Assembly: GCA_959347315.1 (NCBI GenBank)
Contig: OY365809.1
Location: 8,336,790 to 8,400,789, forward strand
DNA: 64,000 nucleotides
Source: Bimastos eiseni
Taxonomy: Eukaryota; Annelida; Clitellata; Crassiclitellata; Lumbricidae
Direction: 5' to 3'
Shown here: in pieces, positions 1 to 14,219 of the stretch
Numbering within the stretch: the first letter of the stretch is position 1
How the letters are laid out: each line of letters opens with the position of its first letter
The notes under the pieces: generated by a model
Databases searched by the model: none
The model's input: the letters and a program-made list of their open reading frames with translations, nothing else
What the model was told of the DNA's origin: nothing
Translations under genes and position numbers: made by a program

Positions 1-2325
1 CAAAAGTGAAATACAGTGAAGACGGCTGAGGCCCAGTGCTCATTCAGTCATTGGATGTACATTCATGTGATGTAGGGCTAATGAGAAAGGTTTGCCATTA
101 AGGTTTCTGCTTGGTCAGAATCGTTGGTAAAATTTCATTACATGCTTAATATTCAAATTCGGCAATGCTAAATCTATGTTGCTAACAGTTTCATTATGCA
201 ATGGGTAACTTGTGAATGCAGGGCGTACAGAAAGATTGAGGAACTGTAGCGATTCGTTGAATGGATTAGTTGAATTTGACCAGATGTTTAAACCTTGGCC
301 GCATTTTTCTTTTCTAAATTTCTTCACGAGACACAGGTTTGATGTGTGAAAATGCATATACTGTTGCAATATATCCTATGAGGAGGAGGTTGACATTTTT
401 TGCGTAAATAACTAATGTAAATTATGGCCTTTAAGATGGGCAATTAATGATTTATATAGAGCCATCCCAGGTCACGTTGACTAGCCGTGCCTCAGATTTG
501 CATTTATGTGTGGCCGTGTGCGTTCACAGTTTTTAGTAATAATATTAATACTAGTACATGTTATCAGTGTGGCAGATGCCAGGCTTTATTTAGAAATAAC
601 AATTGGTCCATCCTGCTTGATCCTTATAATGAAAGATAATGTGATATTCTGATAATTTTATGCTGAATGGAGAGGGAAAGTGCAGTAATTTAAATAATGA
701 TCATTTAAATTGTCTTATTTATATGAGATTTGTGTATGAATGATAATTTACAAGATTTATGATGGAGATTTATTTGTGTGGGATTTGGTTAGGGAGCTTT
801 TATTTGCAATCCAGTCATTGAATTATTGAATCTTAGTGGCTGCTAGTTTGCCTGTATGTGTATATGCATTTGGGTATGTATGGGCGTATGTATGTATGTA
901 TGTATGGGCGTATGCATATGTGGGTGTGCAGCTGTTTTGTTGTGTGCAGATGGAGCTTTTAATAGTGATGCATTCTGAGAGGAATTATGATTTGTAGAAT
1001 GTTTTGAATGCTAAGCTGTTGTCACTTGCTGTTGCTTTAGGCTACAGGTGAAGAATGAGGGGCACATCAAGCAGGGAAATGATCAGGTATTTAAGGTTTC
1101 CTGTCATTAAAACCTAAGCTAATTAAAAGCAGGTACAGGTTTAATGGATGGCTTCACTCAGGTGGGGTGTTGGGGCAAAGTTCCATGTGAGAAATGAAAG
1201 AGGGATGGGTGAAATGAAGAGACTCTTTTGTGTTGAACTATAATAGAGATGAGGCCAATAGTTTATACAGAGCATGGTTGATGCTCTGTGGAACTCTTAT
1301 CAACATGTGTAGGCTTTTTTATTGGTGTTTGCATCCTGTACATGTAGTGAACTTGGTCATGTGATCTGGAGTCATGCTGCCTAGAGCTACTACCTCTGAT
1401 TGCTGCTGTGATGTTTGTTGATTGTTAATTGCATAATGAATATGCTTAGATTAGCCTTTCCATAAGTGCAGTTCAGTGACCCTGCTCAGGCTTATCATGT
1501 ACTGGCTACCCATTCTTGGCATTACTCAGGTTGTTTTCCTACTGTACAAATTGAAGCCAGCATGAGCTGTAAGCAGTGACAAGTCCTGCTTGAAAACAAA
1601 CCTAAAAGACTATATTCAGAGTAAGATGAAAAGATAGGGAGATTGGTATTATTGGCATTGCAAGGCAAGAAACTGGGTTCTGTTGTTAGTTGTAATGTTC
1701 TTATTGTTCTACATATTTCTATATTATCTTGTGAATAGAACTAAACATTTCAAGGTCATGTCTGTAGACAAATCAGATAACATGAATAGCAAGTGTTTGC
1801 ACCTTTACTGTTTGTTGATTGCTTTTAAATTTTGGTTGTCAGTTTTTTTAATTACTATTATTTCTAAGGCCTTTTTATATAGCGCCTTTCATGATCTGCT
1901 GATGACTCGCCATGCAATCTGCAATAATGGATTGTGAAGTTGTGGGCTCACTGTGGTCTCTTATCATGTTTGTACTTCCTGAGTTAAATATCCTTCTTTT
2001 TAGGACAATTTATCAGAAGGATGGTGTTAATGGAGGAGAAAGCATGTGTCTTATGAGGCATTCTACCTTACCTTAATTTATCAAGCAAATGTGGATTGTC
2101 AGTTAAGCATTACTTATAGCAGCAACGTATTGTGATCGATATAATTTCTAACTTTCCGAGTTCAAACTTTTGGGACAACTTGTACTCAATGGCTACTATA
2201 TCTTTAGTACACACTGTAGGTTTTTGTGTGTGTGTAAGGTGCCCATATCTGACTCATTGCTTTGTGGTGCTGATAATAGTATTGATACTGATGATAATTG
2301 TGTGGAATGCTTGACTGTGCAATAG
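1..2325. other. Left-edge non-coding region, presumed WDR44 intron
   Basis: No conserved exon is visible here apart from a doubtful 46 bp candidate at 1041-1086. The first firm WDR44 exon starts at 2326 in mid-protein, so this stretch is best read as intron with the true first exon further left. It holds a TATG-rich run near 885-905 and, near 1875-1895, a 'tatatagcgcctttca' motif that resembles the 3' ends of retrotransposon relics elsewhere in the window. Open frames here are short and look random. Confidence 0.5.
1041..1086 (+). CDS. Candidate upstream exon of WDR44 (weak)
   Basis: A pyrimidine-rich acceptor (gttgctttag) precedes this 46 bp block and a cag|gtattt donor follows. Only one frame is open; it encodes LQVKNEGHIKQGNDQ after one base that completes a split codon. 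The block ends in phase 0, which is what the next firm exon at 2326 needs. The peptide has no similarity that I recognise to WDR44, so only splice-site quality and phase support it. It may be a chance match or an alternative exon. Confidence 0.25.
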
Positions 2326-5300
2326 GCTGGGTCTTTGCCATTAGACGACTTGGAGGAAGAGAGGAGACGTCTCTTGGAGAAACAGAAACTTGCCGAAGAA
2401 AGGTCAGTTCTGATAGAAGTTAACAGCGGTCTCTTTCTTTGCAGGCATTTCTATGTCTTTCTTGGGATCTAGGTGTTGCACAGTCATCTAGTTGCTAGTG
2501 ATGACTGAGAGGCTGAATTTTGATTCCATTTCCGGAAGGAACAAAGTCTTAACTTCTGTGGCTTTAGTGAGCTAAACTTTTGTGTGGTTATATTGGCTTT
2601 ACCTCAATAATTAAGACGACAGGCCACTTATATCATCTACCAATGCTAAGATATTGATGTTACTAACACTTCAGCTCTGGCTCAGTGAACTGAGTGTATT
2701 TTGCATTACATTTCCAATCTAATTGCGCCTAATTATTAACGAACAAAGCATCTGTGGATGCAAAGCTTTACATTACAACTACTTAACTGATTTTTTTGTC
2801 GTCTTTGTCTGTGGATTAAATGACCACCAGTTGGTGCTTTGTGTGATGTGTCAGATGCCATAGGAGTCATTAGGTTTGATTTGATTGGGAGATCTATGTT
2901 TGAACTTCATGCAACTTTGCTGCATAGGAGAAGGAAGGAGGAAGAGGAGATACAGAGACAATTGGCTGAAATAGAACGAAGGAAAGTCGAAGAAGCCGAA
3001 CGGAAGGTAAACAGAATACTTAATAACTCTCTGCTTGCAAACACCAAAATACTGTGACAATTTGTGTTGATCACTAATTAATGCTGATGAGTGCTTAGCC
3101 GTTTTGTTTATTATTTTACAGTCAAGGCAGTAATGGTGAAACAGAGAAGTGAAAGCTCAACTTATCAATGTAATGCATGATTTCTACAATAAACAAATAT
3201 TTTATTGTATGAATTAATTAATAGCCTCGCCAAGGATGTGTCTAAAATTAGGTCATGTTCTGCCCTATGAGCATGCAATGATCTATGCCATAGAGATTCA
3301 GTAACTATGCAGAGAGAAGTAAATTAGAGTCATCTTGTATTTTCTGTGGAAAGTGTAATTAGGGTCCTTGAAGATCTTTATTCACAGACCAGTCTTCCAT
3401 TCTGTCTTGTTGTTCGGGTTCATTTTTTTTCTTAGAAGGTGGCTGAAAGACGGAAGAAACTGGAAGAGCTGCGCATATCGGTCGATTCCAATTTGACGCC
3501 TCTACGACCTCAAACAAGGCAGCTGAGCCCCAATTCCCCACATTGTCTTTCGACGCCCCACGTAGATCGTATCGGTCAAGAGGCTTCCGCTCTACACAGA
3601 AGAAGCAGTGAAGCGGAAGACATCCAGCAGACAACAAACAGTTCCCTATCCGAACGACTTTCCTCCGAGGCGCCCGTTCAGTTGCGTCTTCCAGATAACT
3701 TTATGGACACGAACGACACGATTAACCGCAATCGTCCGATGAACATCGAAGTGGACAAAGTGCCGAACAAGAACATTCCGGAAGTTGTCATTGACTTCAG
3801 ATCCAGTCAGAATGTGGCTTCTGCGAGTGTCGCGAGAAAGGACGATTCTGCTGTGGCTGAAGATGAGATCTCGTTCGAGCCAGACATTGTACAGAGCACT
3901 AAGGCACGATCGTTGAACAGGTTTGGTCAGCTGGTTCCACCCCTACCAGTGGCGCCCCCAAGGAAGAAGAAAGGGCAGTCTGTTGGGCTTGTCACGGATT
4001 CGCTGGTACGTTCCTCATTCAGTTGATAGTTTGATTTCTATGCTGTTAGTTTCCTCTTGAGCTGAGAATAGAAAGTTGGACTTTTGACTGTTTGTGATAA
4101 TTAATGATTTTCTCTTACATTAATTATGCTTCTGTTGCAAGCATGGGCATTTCTGTGTCACCAAAAATATTACTTACTTGTTTATTTCTTAGTTTCATAC
4201 TTACTTAAAATTATGATTGGATTTTTGCTTGATTTAAAGTGTTTGTGGTTGTTGCATTGTAGCACTTGGTTGCTTTTGGTTGATATTTTCAGTTGTAAGT
4301 TTTATTTGGTAATCTGAGTGAAAATTAATGAACTCGGGTAAAAGATTGAAGTTAAAGTATTTAATAAATCGTTCATTAAAATTCACATAACCCTAAAAGA
4401 AAAATTGTCTTGTGATAAGTGTATTGTATTGAGTACCATTCTAACTCTGATTCTAGAAGATTTTTTAACTCGTTTATTGTAATTTAATTAGGATCATTTA
4501 GGAGAACTCCATGTCGGCTGGGGAAATCCCACTAGGGAAATTTTATCAGGTTACTTTAAAGTATTTGATTTGTGTACTTCTTTAGTCATCTGGTTTATAT
4601 AAAATAGGACATTGCAGTGTAGTTACGATGCATTCAAGTGTCCACTGTACGAGACAAAAGCATGTCGATATATTCCTTATGCTACAAGTCCTTATTTGAC
4701 CAATGGACATGGATGTTAACAAATGCATTGCTTGCTTGCTGACTTGCCAAGACTGACTGCAGCCGATCCATGTTCTTGGATCAACTAACAGTTGCTCTGA
4801 TGTGGTTTTAGGATTTGCCAACTGTAAAGGGCTTAGATAAATGTTTCTGGACTTTGTATGATGAAGGGTCTTTTTCATCGTCACTCAGAGAATCTTGTAA
4901 CATATGCAACTATCTAACATTCTAAAAGGTGCAACTTTTGCCATGTAATGTTAGTTTCAGGTTGGCAAATGTCAGCACACCTCACTGTGACCTCAGTCTT
5001 CTGAGTTTTGGTGATCTATTTTCAGCCAAACCTTGTCAGACCGCATTCACTGGGAGACGAAATTTTCCCGAAAGGCATCAACTTGACGCAGGAGCCAGAA
5101 AGTTCTGTAGGAATGCCTGGAACGGAGGATGGATCTGAGCCAACACTTGACATCAACAGCGCTACAAAGGGCAACAGGGTTGTTACAGTGATTGAAGTAA
5201 GCACAAGCATAAGATGGGAAACCTTCTCTTAAATGTAGTTTTGATTTCATGAAGGTAATCTAGCTGTTTGCGAAGTTAGATGCCTTAAACACATGATCCT

Positions 5301-6368
5301 CAGATTTCAATGATTCCTTGACTTTTAACGTATTTGTACATCTAAAGTTGTTTGAGTAACTAAGTTTAGCAGATAATCACACGAGAATGGCCTCCCTCTC
5401 AAGCTACACCTGCTTCTTAGGTCACTTTATGACATATTCTGCAATCGTTTTAAAGCTGTTCTTTTGACTATGCTGGAGTAGCACCTCTGAGTAGGTGTCT
5501 GGAAGAGGTGGTATATAAATAAATGAATTAATCCAATGCCAATCTGATATGGGATTGGCTCCGATGGAAAATAATATTGACAGCTGACTTGTTTATATCG
5601 TTAGTTGAAACCCAAACACAATGTTTGTATCCTTTTGGCCACAACATTGAACTGAAAAATATTTTTAGAATTTTAAGTTTTTTAACTGTGTATATTGCTA
5701 TCTTAGTTCAGTTTTAAAGAACTTATGCAACTACCAAAGTAGTCCATATGTAAAGAAGTCTTAGATGCGCAGTTGAGCGATTTCAATCAATTTATTTAGT
5801 AGCATTAAGTTAGCTGTTAAATTTATAGGTATAAATGTATGAAGACACTTCATTTAGCCCCTACCTTTCAAAAGCACTACTTCTTTATGATGTATTTTTC
5901 AGCACCACTTCAGTAGCTCTCAAAGTATTGTGTATGTATTAACAAGACACTTGCTAATACCTTCAAAATGGTGTCTTTTATATTTATATGAGGTAATGTA
6001 ATAATTGTGTGATCATGGTTGTAACTTTAAAGGATAGCTCTGCGAAAGGTGATTCTGGCAAAGAGGACGAGACTGACTCCGTCCTCTTAAGGCAAAAGTC
6101 ATCAAAGGAGGAAGAAGGTTCTGGAATGGAGCATCAGATGATGAAGTTGACGCTTGGTATGACCGGAACTGGTAAAGGCGGTGAGGATTACAGCATTCCA
6201 CTCAATGTGTCTCGTCCAAGATCCGGCTCTGGAAGTCGATACCTCACTGACAAAGTGCGTCATATATGTTATGTTTCTTTTAGTGTCACATATGTCATGG
6301 TTATTTTAGTGTCATATGTATATATGTTGTCTATCCTTAGTGTCACATATGCTATATTTCATTTAATG

Positions 6369-6434
<66 letters not shown>

Positions 6435-7940
6435 TTCTCATATGTATTGATGAATTTTATAACTGGCAGTTTCTTTTAGTGTCACATATGTTGTGTTTCT
6501 TTTAGTGTCGCCTATGGCATGTTTCTTTCAATGGCACGTATGTTATGCCTATTTTAGTGTCACATATGCCATGTTTTGTTAAATGTTACATATGCTGTGT
6601 TCTTTTTGTGATGAATTTTGCTACTGGTAGTTTTATGTCACACCAATTTCTTTGCGTGGTATGAAAATGGAGCAGGAAGATTATTAAGCTCCTTTTACTT
6701 TGAATCAATATTTTCTTGAATACCATATATGCCACAAATACTTATGATATAGTAATTATGTGTATATGTGTTATCTATATACATCTGGTTGGTGTGGGTT
6801 GTTTCTGTAGGAGATCCTCGATCATGTCTTTGTCTTAAATCTTGACACTGGAGAGACGGTTCCTTTGAGTTCGGCTGAAGAGAAGCTGCCTAGGTGCATC
6901 AACCCTCTGTCGCTACACATCATGAGAAGAACAAAAGAATATTCAAGGTTATTCAAAATATTCGGACTCTTCTACTTATCTTGTGTTGAGATAAATACAG
7001 GTATAACAGAGTTTTGCTTGTCTTTGGAATGTGATTGGCATGTTGATAATTACAATTCACACTTTTGATTCTGACATTGAGAGTGTAATAAGTGTTCTCA
7101 ATATGAATTTATGAATAATTATCTACTCTCAAGTTCAATGTAATCAGTAATCCATGTCAAAATCAGTTCAATAAAATCAGACAATTCAGTCTTATCATTC
7201 AATGCAATTTTTAATCAGTCTAGCTGTTTACTGTAGTGTGAATTCATATCAACTACACAGACATGATTAGCAAAGGATTAAGTGGGTTTGCCTAACTATT
7301 TACATTAATGTGGAAGAAACTCTGCTGTATATGCAACCCATATGCAGTTTAACAACCCTTGTCCTCACTTGCAACTGGATTGGTAATTAATCATTGTTTT
7401 ATTAGACAAAGATAGAGCTGTGTACTGATGGTTCATCAGTTTTCTATTTGATAGGTCTCTAAATATGTTATGTAGACATTTGAACTCATCTGAATAGTCT
7501 TATCTAGCTACAACCAAACATTCTCTTTGTTTCAACCACTTACCACAGATTTAGACGCTGTCTAATTTTAACTCTCAAGAAGCCATATGCATAAAGTGTT
7601 GGCTCTTTCCGTTTAATTAGTAGATGTAGCCATTAAAAAAACTGATAAATTGCACTGCCAAGAATTTAACTGGAATTATTGCATTTTCTTAATAGTCTCT
7701 ACCTGTTGGAAGTGCAACTTGAAAAGGGGTCACAGTCGCAATTTATACGAATGAACTGGATGTTAGTTTTATTTCTGTTGTTTTGCTTTTTAGTGATTCA
7801 AACTTGTATAAAGGTGACCAGAGTGATGATGAAGGGCTGAAAGATTCCAGTAGATCACGGACGGTCAAGACGGTCAAGCCGCTGAGGAAGAGAAAGTTAG
7901 TCAATTGCCAAAGCATCTCATTTTTCTTCAATGTGTGAAT

Positions 7941-7973
<33 letters not shown>

Positions 7974-10900
7974 AAGTACTTGATATAGCACCCCTTCAAG
8001 ATATCAACTCAGAGGCCAACCTCTGCTGTGGCAATGGTTTCCTGCTGTGACTGGTATATAATATGCTTGGCAGAACTTGTCTAGTGGCAGCATTCATCTT
8101 ATTCTGAGGTAACTGCTACATGAACTCTTTATTATGTCATGACTCTTTTTTTATACATGCTTGTGGACCATTCTCTTTGATTTTATTGAACCCAATTGAA
8201 GCATGCACATACATTGTGGTACCTTATTTTCTGGACAATGTGTAGCTCGTAGTTGCTGTGATGCTAAAATGACTTATTTTTTCAAAGTCAATAATTTGTT
8301 GTCTCAATCATTGAGCCAGTCAAATAGTGAATCATCAATAAGACAAGACCAAGACTATTGACCTAAAAAGCGACTCTAGAGCTTCAATATACCAGCTTGC
8401 AATTAACAGAAATTCAACCAGAAGAAGCATAAAATTTCATTTAGTTTGGACTGTCAGTTAGCATAAGAGTACGTGAGATTACATTAAAATACACCAATGT
8501 AGTGATGAATAATATTTTTTAAATGTTAGCTCAACAAAATTGGGCAAATATTAAAGTCCATCTAATCTTTAGCTCAAAAGGGAAACTGTGAATTTACACA
8601 TCAAAACACATTAGACATCTTTTCGTGGTTCTTGATAGGTTGAAACTGAAGAAATTCTTTAAGACGAAACTCAAAGGCAAGATAAAGTCTGTTGCAGGTT
8701 CGTTAATCTGTTGTGTTTCCTTTGCATCTGTGATCTAACTCTCGACTATACATTATACATTGAGCGAGAGGCAATACAACATTCTGTAGGTTGTTGTCTT
8801 AAAGTGATTAAAAGCATCCTTGTTGCAATTTCTTAAACCTGATTGTGTATATTTTGTTGTTGCTGATGTAAACCATTGTTCTTGCCCTCGACCTCACAAG
8901 TAGGTGGCAATTTGTTCTCGGAATTCACTTGCTCTGAGGCACTGATGTTGGCTGACGCAATGATGTCATGGGTTGAGGGTCCCAGTCCATAACCATGGAA
9001 TATACTGGTGTTGACAAATGCTGCTTTAGAAGTCCGACCTTCAAATCTGGTATGTGCCATCGATATGTAGGAACATCGATATGTAGGAACGTTGACTATG
9101 CAATTGGAAATCAAAATCAGATAGTTTGTGACTGTATCGAACACTAGTTAGAAATTCAATGGGATGGGGTTAACATGCAAATGCTGTGTGTGCTGATGTT
9201 GTCAATCCCATGGGTTGAAAGGCAAATTGGTCGGTGAGGACAGCGTCATCTTCTTCAGCATTACCCTGTCGTTCTGCCTTCAGCATCACAAGTTCTTTGT
9301 CACAAGGCCACTGCTTTGATCTTTTCGTACAATGCTGTTAATACTCTGTTCCTTTTGAGTGATTTTCTTCCAAGCTGTTTGGTTTGGATGAAATTGATCT
9401 GATAAAGAAATTGATGATATTAGTTCACTCTCATCAAGTCTGTTGCATAACTGATTTCTGTCTGACCATCAGGAAACCACGGAGAGGACAGTGCCTCTGA
9501 CGAAGAAGAAGGAAGCGATGGCCGAAGCATGATCAAGGTCTATCTCATATAATACATTTTACTCTTTTCATCATGCTACTTTGAGCAGGTTTTCCATAAG
9601 TTATGATTATTTTAAAGGTATTTTTAGTAGGGCAATCGTTTGACGTAAGCCCTATATTTTACCTGTGTTGGTTTGCTTATTTTTCAACCATTTAAGACAA
9701 TTATTGGTAACAGCATGCATTACTTGCTGTTTTTCATAAGCATAGTAAACAAGACTTGTGGCAAGAACTCACCCTAGTAAGTTAATTCATGATCAAACAT
9801 ATGAAAATTCGGTTTAAAGGTATAGATGCAGGTGACCAACTGGGACAGATATTCTGAGTTAGTTGGACCATTTTGTATGTACAATGACTTTATGTATATT
9901 CTGTTGATGTTTCTAGTAAATGTTGAACCTAGTTTCTGTATTACTTGTTCTGCTCTAGGTGAAAGCATCGCACAGTAACAAAGGCCCGTATGAGTTTGAT
10001 ATGCTTGTTCCCATCCAGGATCTCGCAGGACAGTGTTCTGTAAGTCTCCTTAAATATCCCGTTATTCTTTCTTATGCTCTGGGAACTGGTTTCATCCATT
10101 TTCTGCTATGAGTACCTACCCAATGCAGTAGCATCTATACATAGCCACTAGTCATTCATTGGATAAATAACTTCATTTTGCATGTTTGGTGAATCCCTCT
10201 GGTGACTTCCTCCAGATTTGTATGTTCTTGCTTTTGTACTTCTTAGAAAGACATAGGCAAATCTGTGTGTATTCAGCTCATGTATGTACACGCACTTGCT
10301 CACACATGTGAATATTATTTACCATTATATATGCATGTATATGGCTACTTATATACAGCCATCTTACACGTGCCACATGTGCGGATTGAATTTTTGACTT
10401 TAGCGTGGCTATCTGGCAGATCTAAATACATCTGATTTTAATGTGGGTTGAAAACATTTCTTGGGCTGTCGTACTCGAACAATTGCTTGTTTTCGGGGAA
10501 GATTGTTCCAGGAGGACAGCGTTCCAGTACACACGATAAGTGAAATCAGTTGTTGTGTAACATTTAATATCATACAGAAAGAATCAGGTGTGGGAAAAAA
10601 GATCATCTCGCTTATTTTCAATCAAGATTTATCTCGAGCACTTGACTGATGTTTGTCGTATGTCTTCTGCTTCTGTTCGTTTCTGTCGTTTTCTGCTTCT
10701 TTATTCTTTGGTTCGTTTTCTGTGATTCAATAGGGTGCTGTCTGGACAATGAAATTTTCTCACTGTGGTCGATTGCTGGCAACTGGTGGTCAAGACAATT
10801 TGTTGAGGGTTTGGGTTCTAAAAGACGCCTTCTCATACTTCAACGACATGAGGCAGAAATACAACGAAGGTAGGTCAACCGAGGTTGTTAATTATCCTAG

Positions 10901-13900
10901 TCCTGCATTATTCATTTGATTAATTGCAAGGCATGTTGTTAGGTTAACAAGGTGTCCCATTGTTGAATTGCTGTGTTCAAATTTCTGCCATAGCTGATTG
11001 TTTGAAATGCAGAATCATAATACTTCTGGAGAGTTCTTGCTGAGTTGTGTAAATGTAATGTAATTTATAATAATCTATCAATGTAATTTATAACTTTTAT
11101 CATGCCAACATCTGATGCGCATGGCGTCAACCGATGGTGCACCATAATCAAGCTATGACCCTGTCGACATCGAGAAGATTAGTCATCTAGACAGAATGCA
11201 TTACTTTTACCTGTTTCAATCCTCGATGACTTGTCCACAATATTACAGGTGATATAATGCACCTTGTATACTGTATTCATTTTTAAGTTAACTGTTTGAT
11301 ATTCTGTGGTAAAACATGAGGGAAGTACTCTTTCCATTGCCTAGACCATGAGTCATCAAGGGAAAGGTCACAGGGAGCCTGTACATTGCTGGGATTGCCA
11401 TTTCTAACCCACTCATTGATGCAGGCAATGTCGCTCAAACAGCTTGCCCGTGATTGTTACAGGGTGTCAACTAGACAGATGTTTTGCCTCTGTTAATTGT
11501 CTGCAGGACATTATTACTCCAACATACACCAGGATGTTGAGGCTTAGTTTTACATTTGCAGATGTTAGACAGAATTGTTTGGTAAATAGTGTTTGATTTA
11601 CGATTTGGTTTCCCTTAGCTAATTAATTAGGTTTCCCTTAATTGTGTATTTGACGTTTCTGTTAATTTCTTTTGATTTCACCTTTATAAAGAGACAGTTA
11701 TGACCAGGGATCTAGACAACAATTTTCATCAATAATCACAACTACCTAACTGCATCTTGGAAACATTAAATTAAATGATCTAGTTAGTTGCTTGTATAGT
11801 TTCTGTAAATCCTTTTTTGCTTATGTGTATTTACATATATTTGTATAGGAACATTTATATAGCACCTGTATATAGATGTCATAAAATTTAGTTATGCATA
11901 CCAGTTTATTGATTTATTATATGATAATTGCTACAGTCAGGATCAGTAAATTCTTTTGTTATTTATGGATCGTTGCAGTCTTAACTTTGCTAGAAACTGA
12001 CCTTGCCTTTCAAGAATCTTCTGTTCGACTGCAATAGTTTTAAGGATCAACAGTGATGAATAAGAATGGTTATAAAAATAAATAAATGTTATACTCTGGT
12101 TAAGAATGGTTGTAAAAATAAATAAATGATATACTATGGTTGTTATTTCAGCATCAAAAGTATCTCCTGCTCAGTCACAGGACAGTCTGAACTCACAAAA
12201 TGAAGGACAGGAGTCCACTAAACCAGAGGTATGTGATCACAAATGATGAATTTATTTTGTTTCCATGCATTAGTTGCACATTGAGTTTTAGGAAATTTAT
12301 GTTCTCGAAATAAACTGAATACTCTCTTTTAATTCTTTGAAAACACTTCAAATTCTTATTTAAGAAAGTGTAACACGTGTTGTTAGAATGCTGTTAATAG
12401 TATTTACTTTTTATAAAGCATGCAAGCATATTTGTTTAGGTTACTCAAGCAATGTTCTTTACTGTTTTTTATCCTCTTCTAGTTTTTATTTTTGCATGTC
12501 TTTTAATCTTATTTGTTTTTAATTTGTTCAGACTTTAAAAAAATTTTTTTTACATCTGACGAGTGTAACGCTGGGGAATGCTGAATTATTAAATGAGTCG
12601 GTGTGCAAAATATGGACATATTGAATTAATTCAGAAACTTTATGATTAGTATTTTTATTATTGTTAATCAAGCATTTGCGTCACATTGATTAAAAAAATT
12701 CTTCACAAAAAGTGTGGATAGCTCAAATGAACTCAGCCTCTGCAGAGAACAGTTGTATAGTGTTGGAAAAAGTAACATGCGTGTCCTAAGCTAGAAGAAA
12801 AAAAAGAGCTTTTTAGAGGCACCCATTGCCAGTACAGTGAGGACTCTTTTACGAACTTCTGATTAATGCACCATTCTACCTGATGTCGAGTGGTGATATG
12901 TCCCCAAAAGCTATGCACTTTACACTCCATATCAATTAACATGCTGAGCAAGAACTTTGTGGTAGTGCTGGATATTGACTTTCAACTTAATCTCTTCATA
13001 ACATCATGCCATATAAGACCACAGAGCGTCAGATAAGTTTCCTTTCTGATATTGAACACTGGCATCGGTGGCCAACTAAGGCTTGAAACGTCTGACAAAA
13101 TCATGGATTTTTATCCAGAATCATTGATTTTTATCTTGTACTTCCAGACTAGCATCAAAATCATGATTAAATTATGAGAGAAGATGCCTCTTGAATACCC
13201 CCTGATTTCAATGCAAGACTGGATCTAGTGTGACATTTCCAACAAAGCATACCAGCTGCGTGCACTTGCAGTTTGATGTCCCAAAGAGTAGACACGCTCA
13301 CATGAGTCCGTTAAGTAGAGTATACATGATTTCCTGTGCATTAGGCTTTCCTTAACAATTATAACCAAAAACTGGTGCAGCTGATAGAGGCAGGAGCAAC
13401 ATGCTAGATTTGTGTTCTTAGCTGATAAAGAAAGACTGAAGGTTCTCTGTTGAAGGAAAGCATGCAAACAGAGAGAATTCAATAGCAGTAATGAATGAAT
13501 CTCTTTATTCTTCGTTTAACGGCAATTACAGCTATTTGTGGACAGATTATGCAGTCAGTTTTTGACTCATTTACTGATTCAGCATTACATTTTTAATTGC
13601 GCTTGACTAAGATTTTATTTCAATTTCATAATTATTATTGTTGGATAATTATAGTTGGTAATTATGTTAATTAAACTGCAGTGAGGAGCTTGAAAATTTG
13701 ACTAATATGTCAGTTTTCCATGGACTGGAGAAAGGGAAAGAGTGACAGGATGTTAAGAGACTAGGAAGGTTGAAGACAGAGAAAAGAGAGAGAGGGTATG
13801 GAGAGGTAAGGTAGATTCTTAGCAAGAGATGGAGCTTGCTTGTGCTTATATGTGGAAAAATCGTAAACTAGATTTAGTTCAGATGATGCAGCTTTTCGGA

Positions 13901-14187
13901 TCAAAGATAATTCTGATAGCCATTGCCGTGTTTACAGGAGGAAGAGGAAGCCGAGGTAATTAGCCACTAAGCTATTAGGTTTCTTTCTTCGATCTCTCTG
14001 ATTTCTCTGCTCTATTTGGCTTATGCAGAGACGACTGACAAACCTTATAATTATGTCATATTCAGTCGTTTTTCCTTCTGTTTGTTTAGCACGACTTCTG
14101 TGTAATCTGAGGTTTGCGTTTGCTTTTAGTAGCACCAAAGAGATTGCATTTCAGAACTGATGATATATATATGTCAAATTATTTATT

Positions 14188-14219
<32 letters not shown>

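Noticed and set aside
6009..6479. Single 156-codon + strand frame running through the (TA)n tract
   Set aside because: The first part is the WDR44 exon 6033-6254. The remainder is intron and microsatellite after a GT donor.
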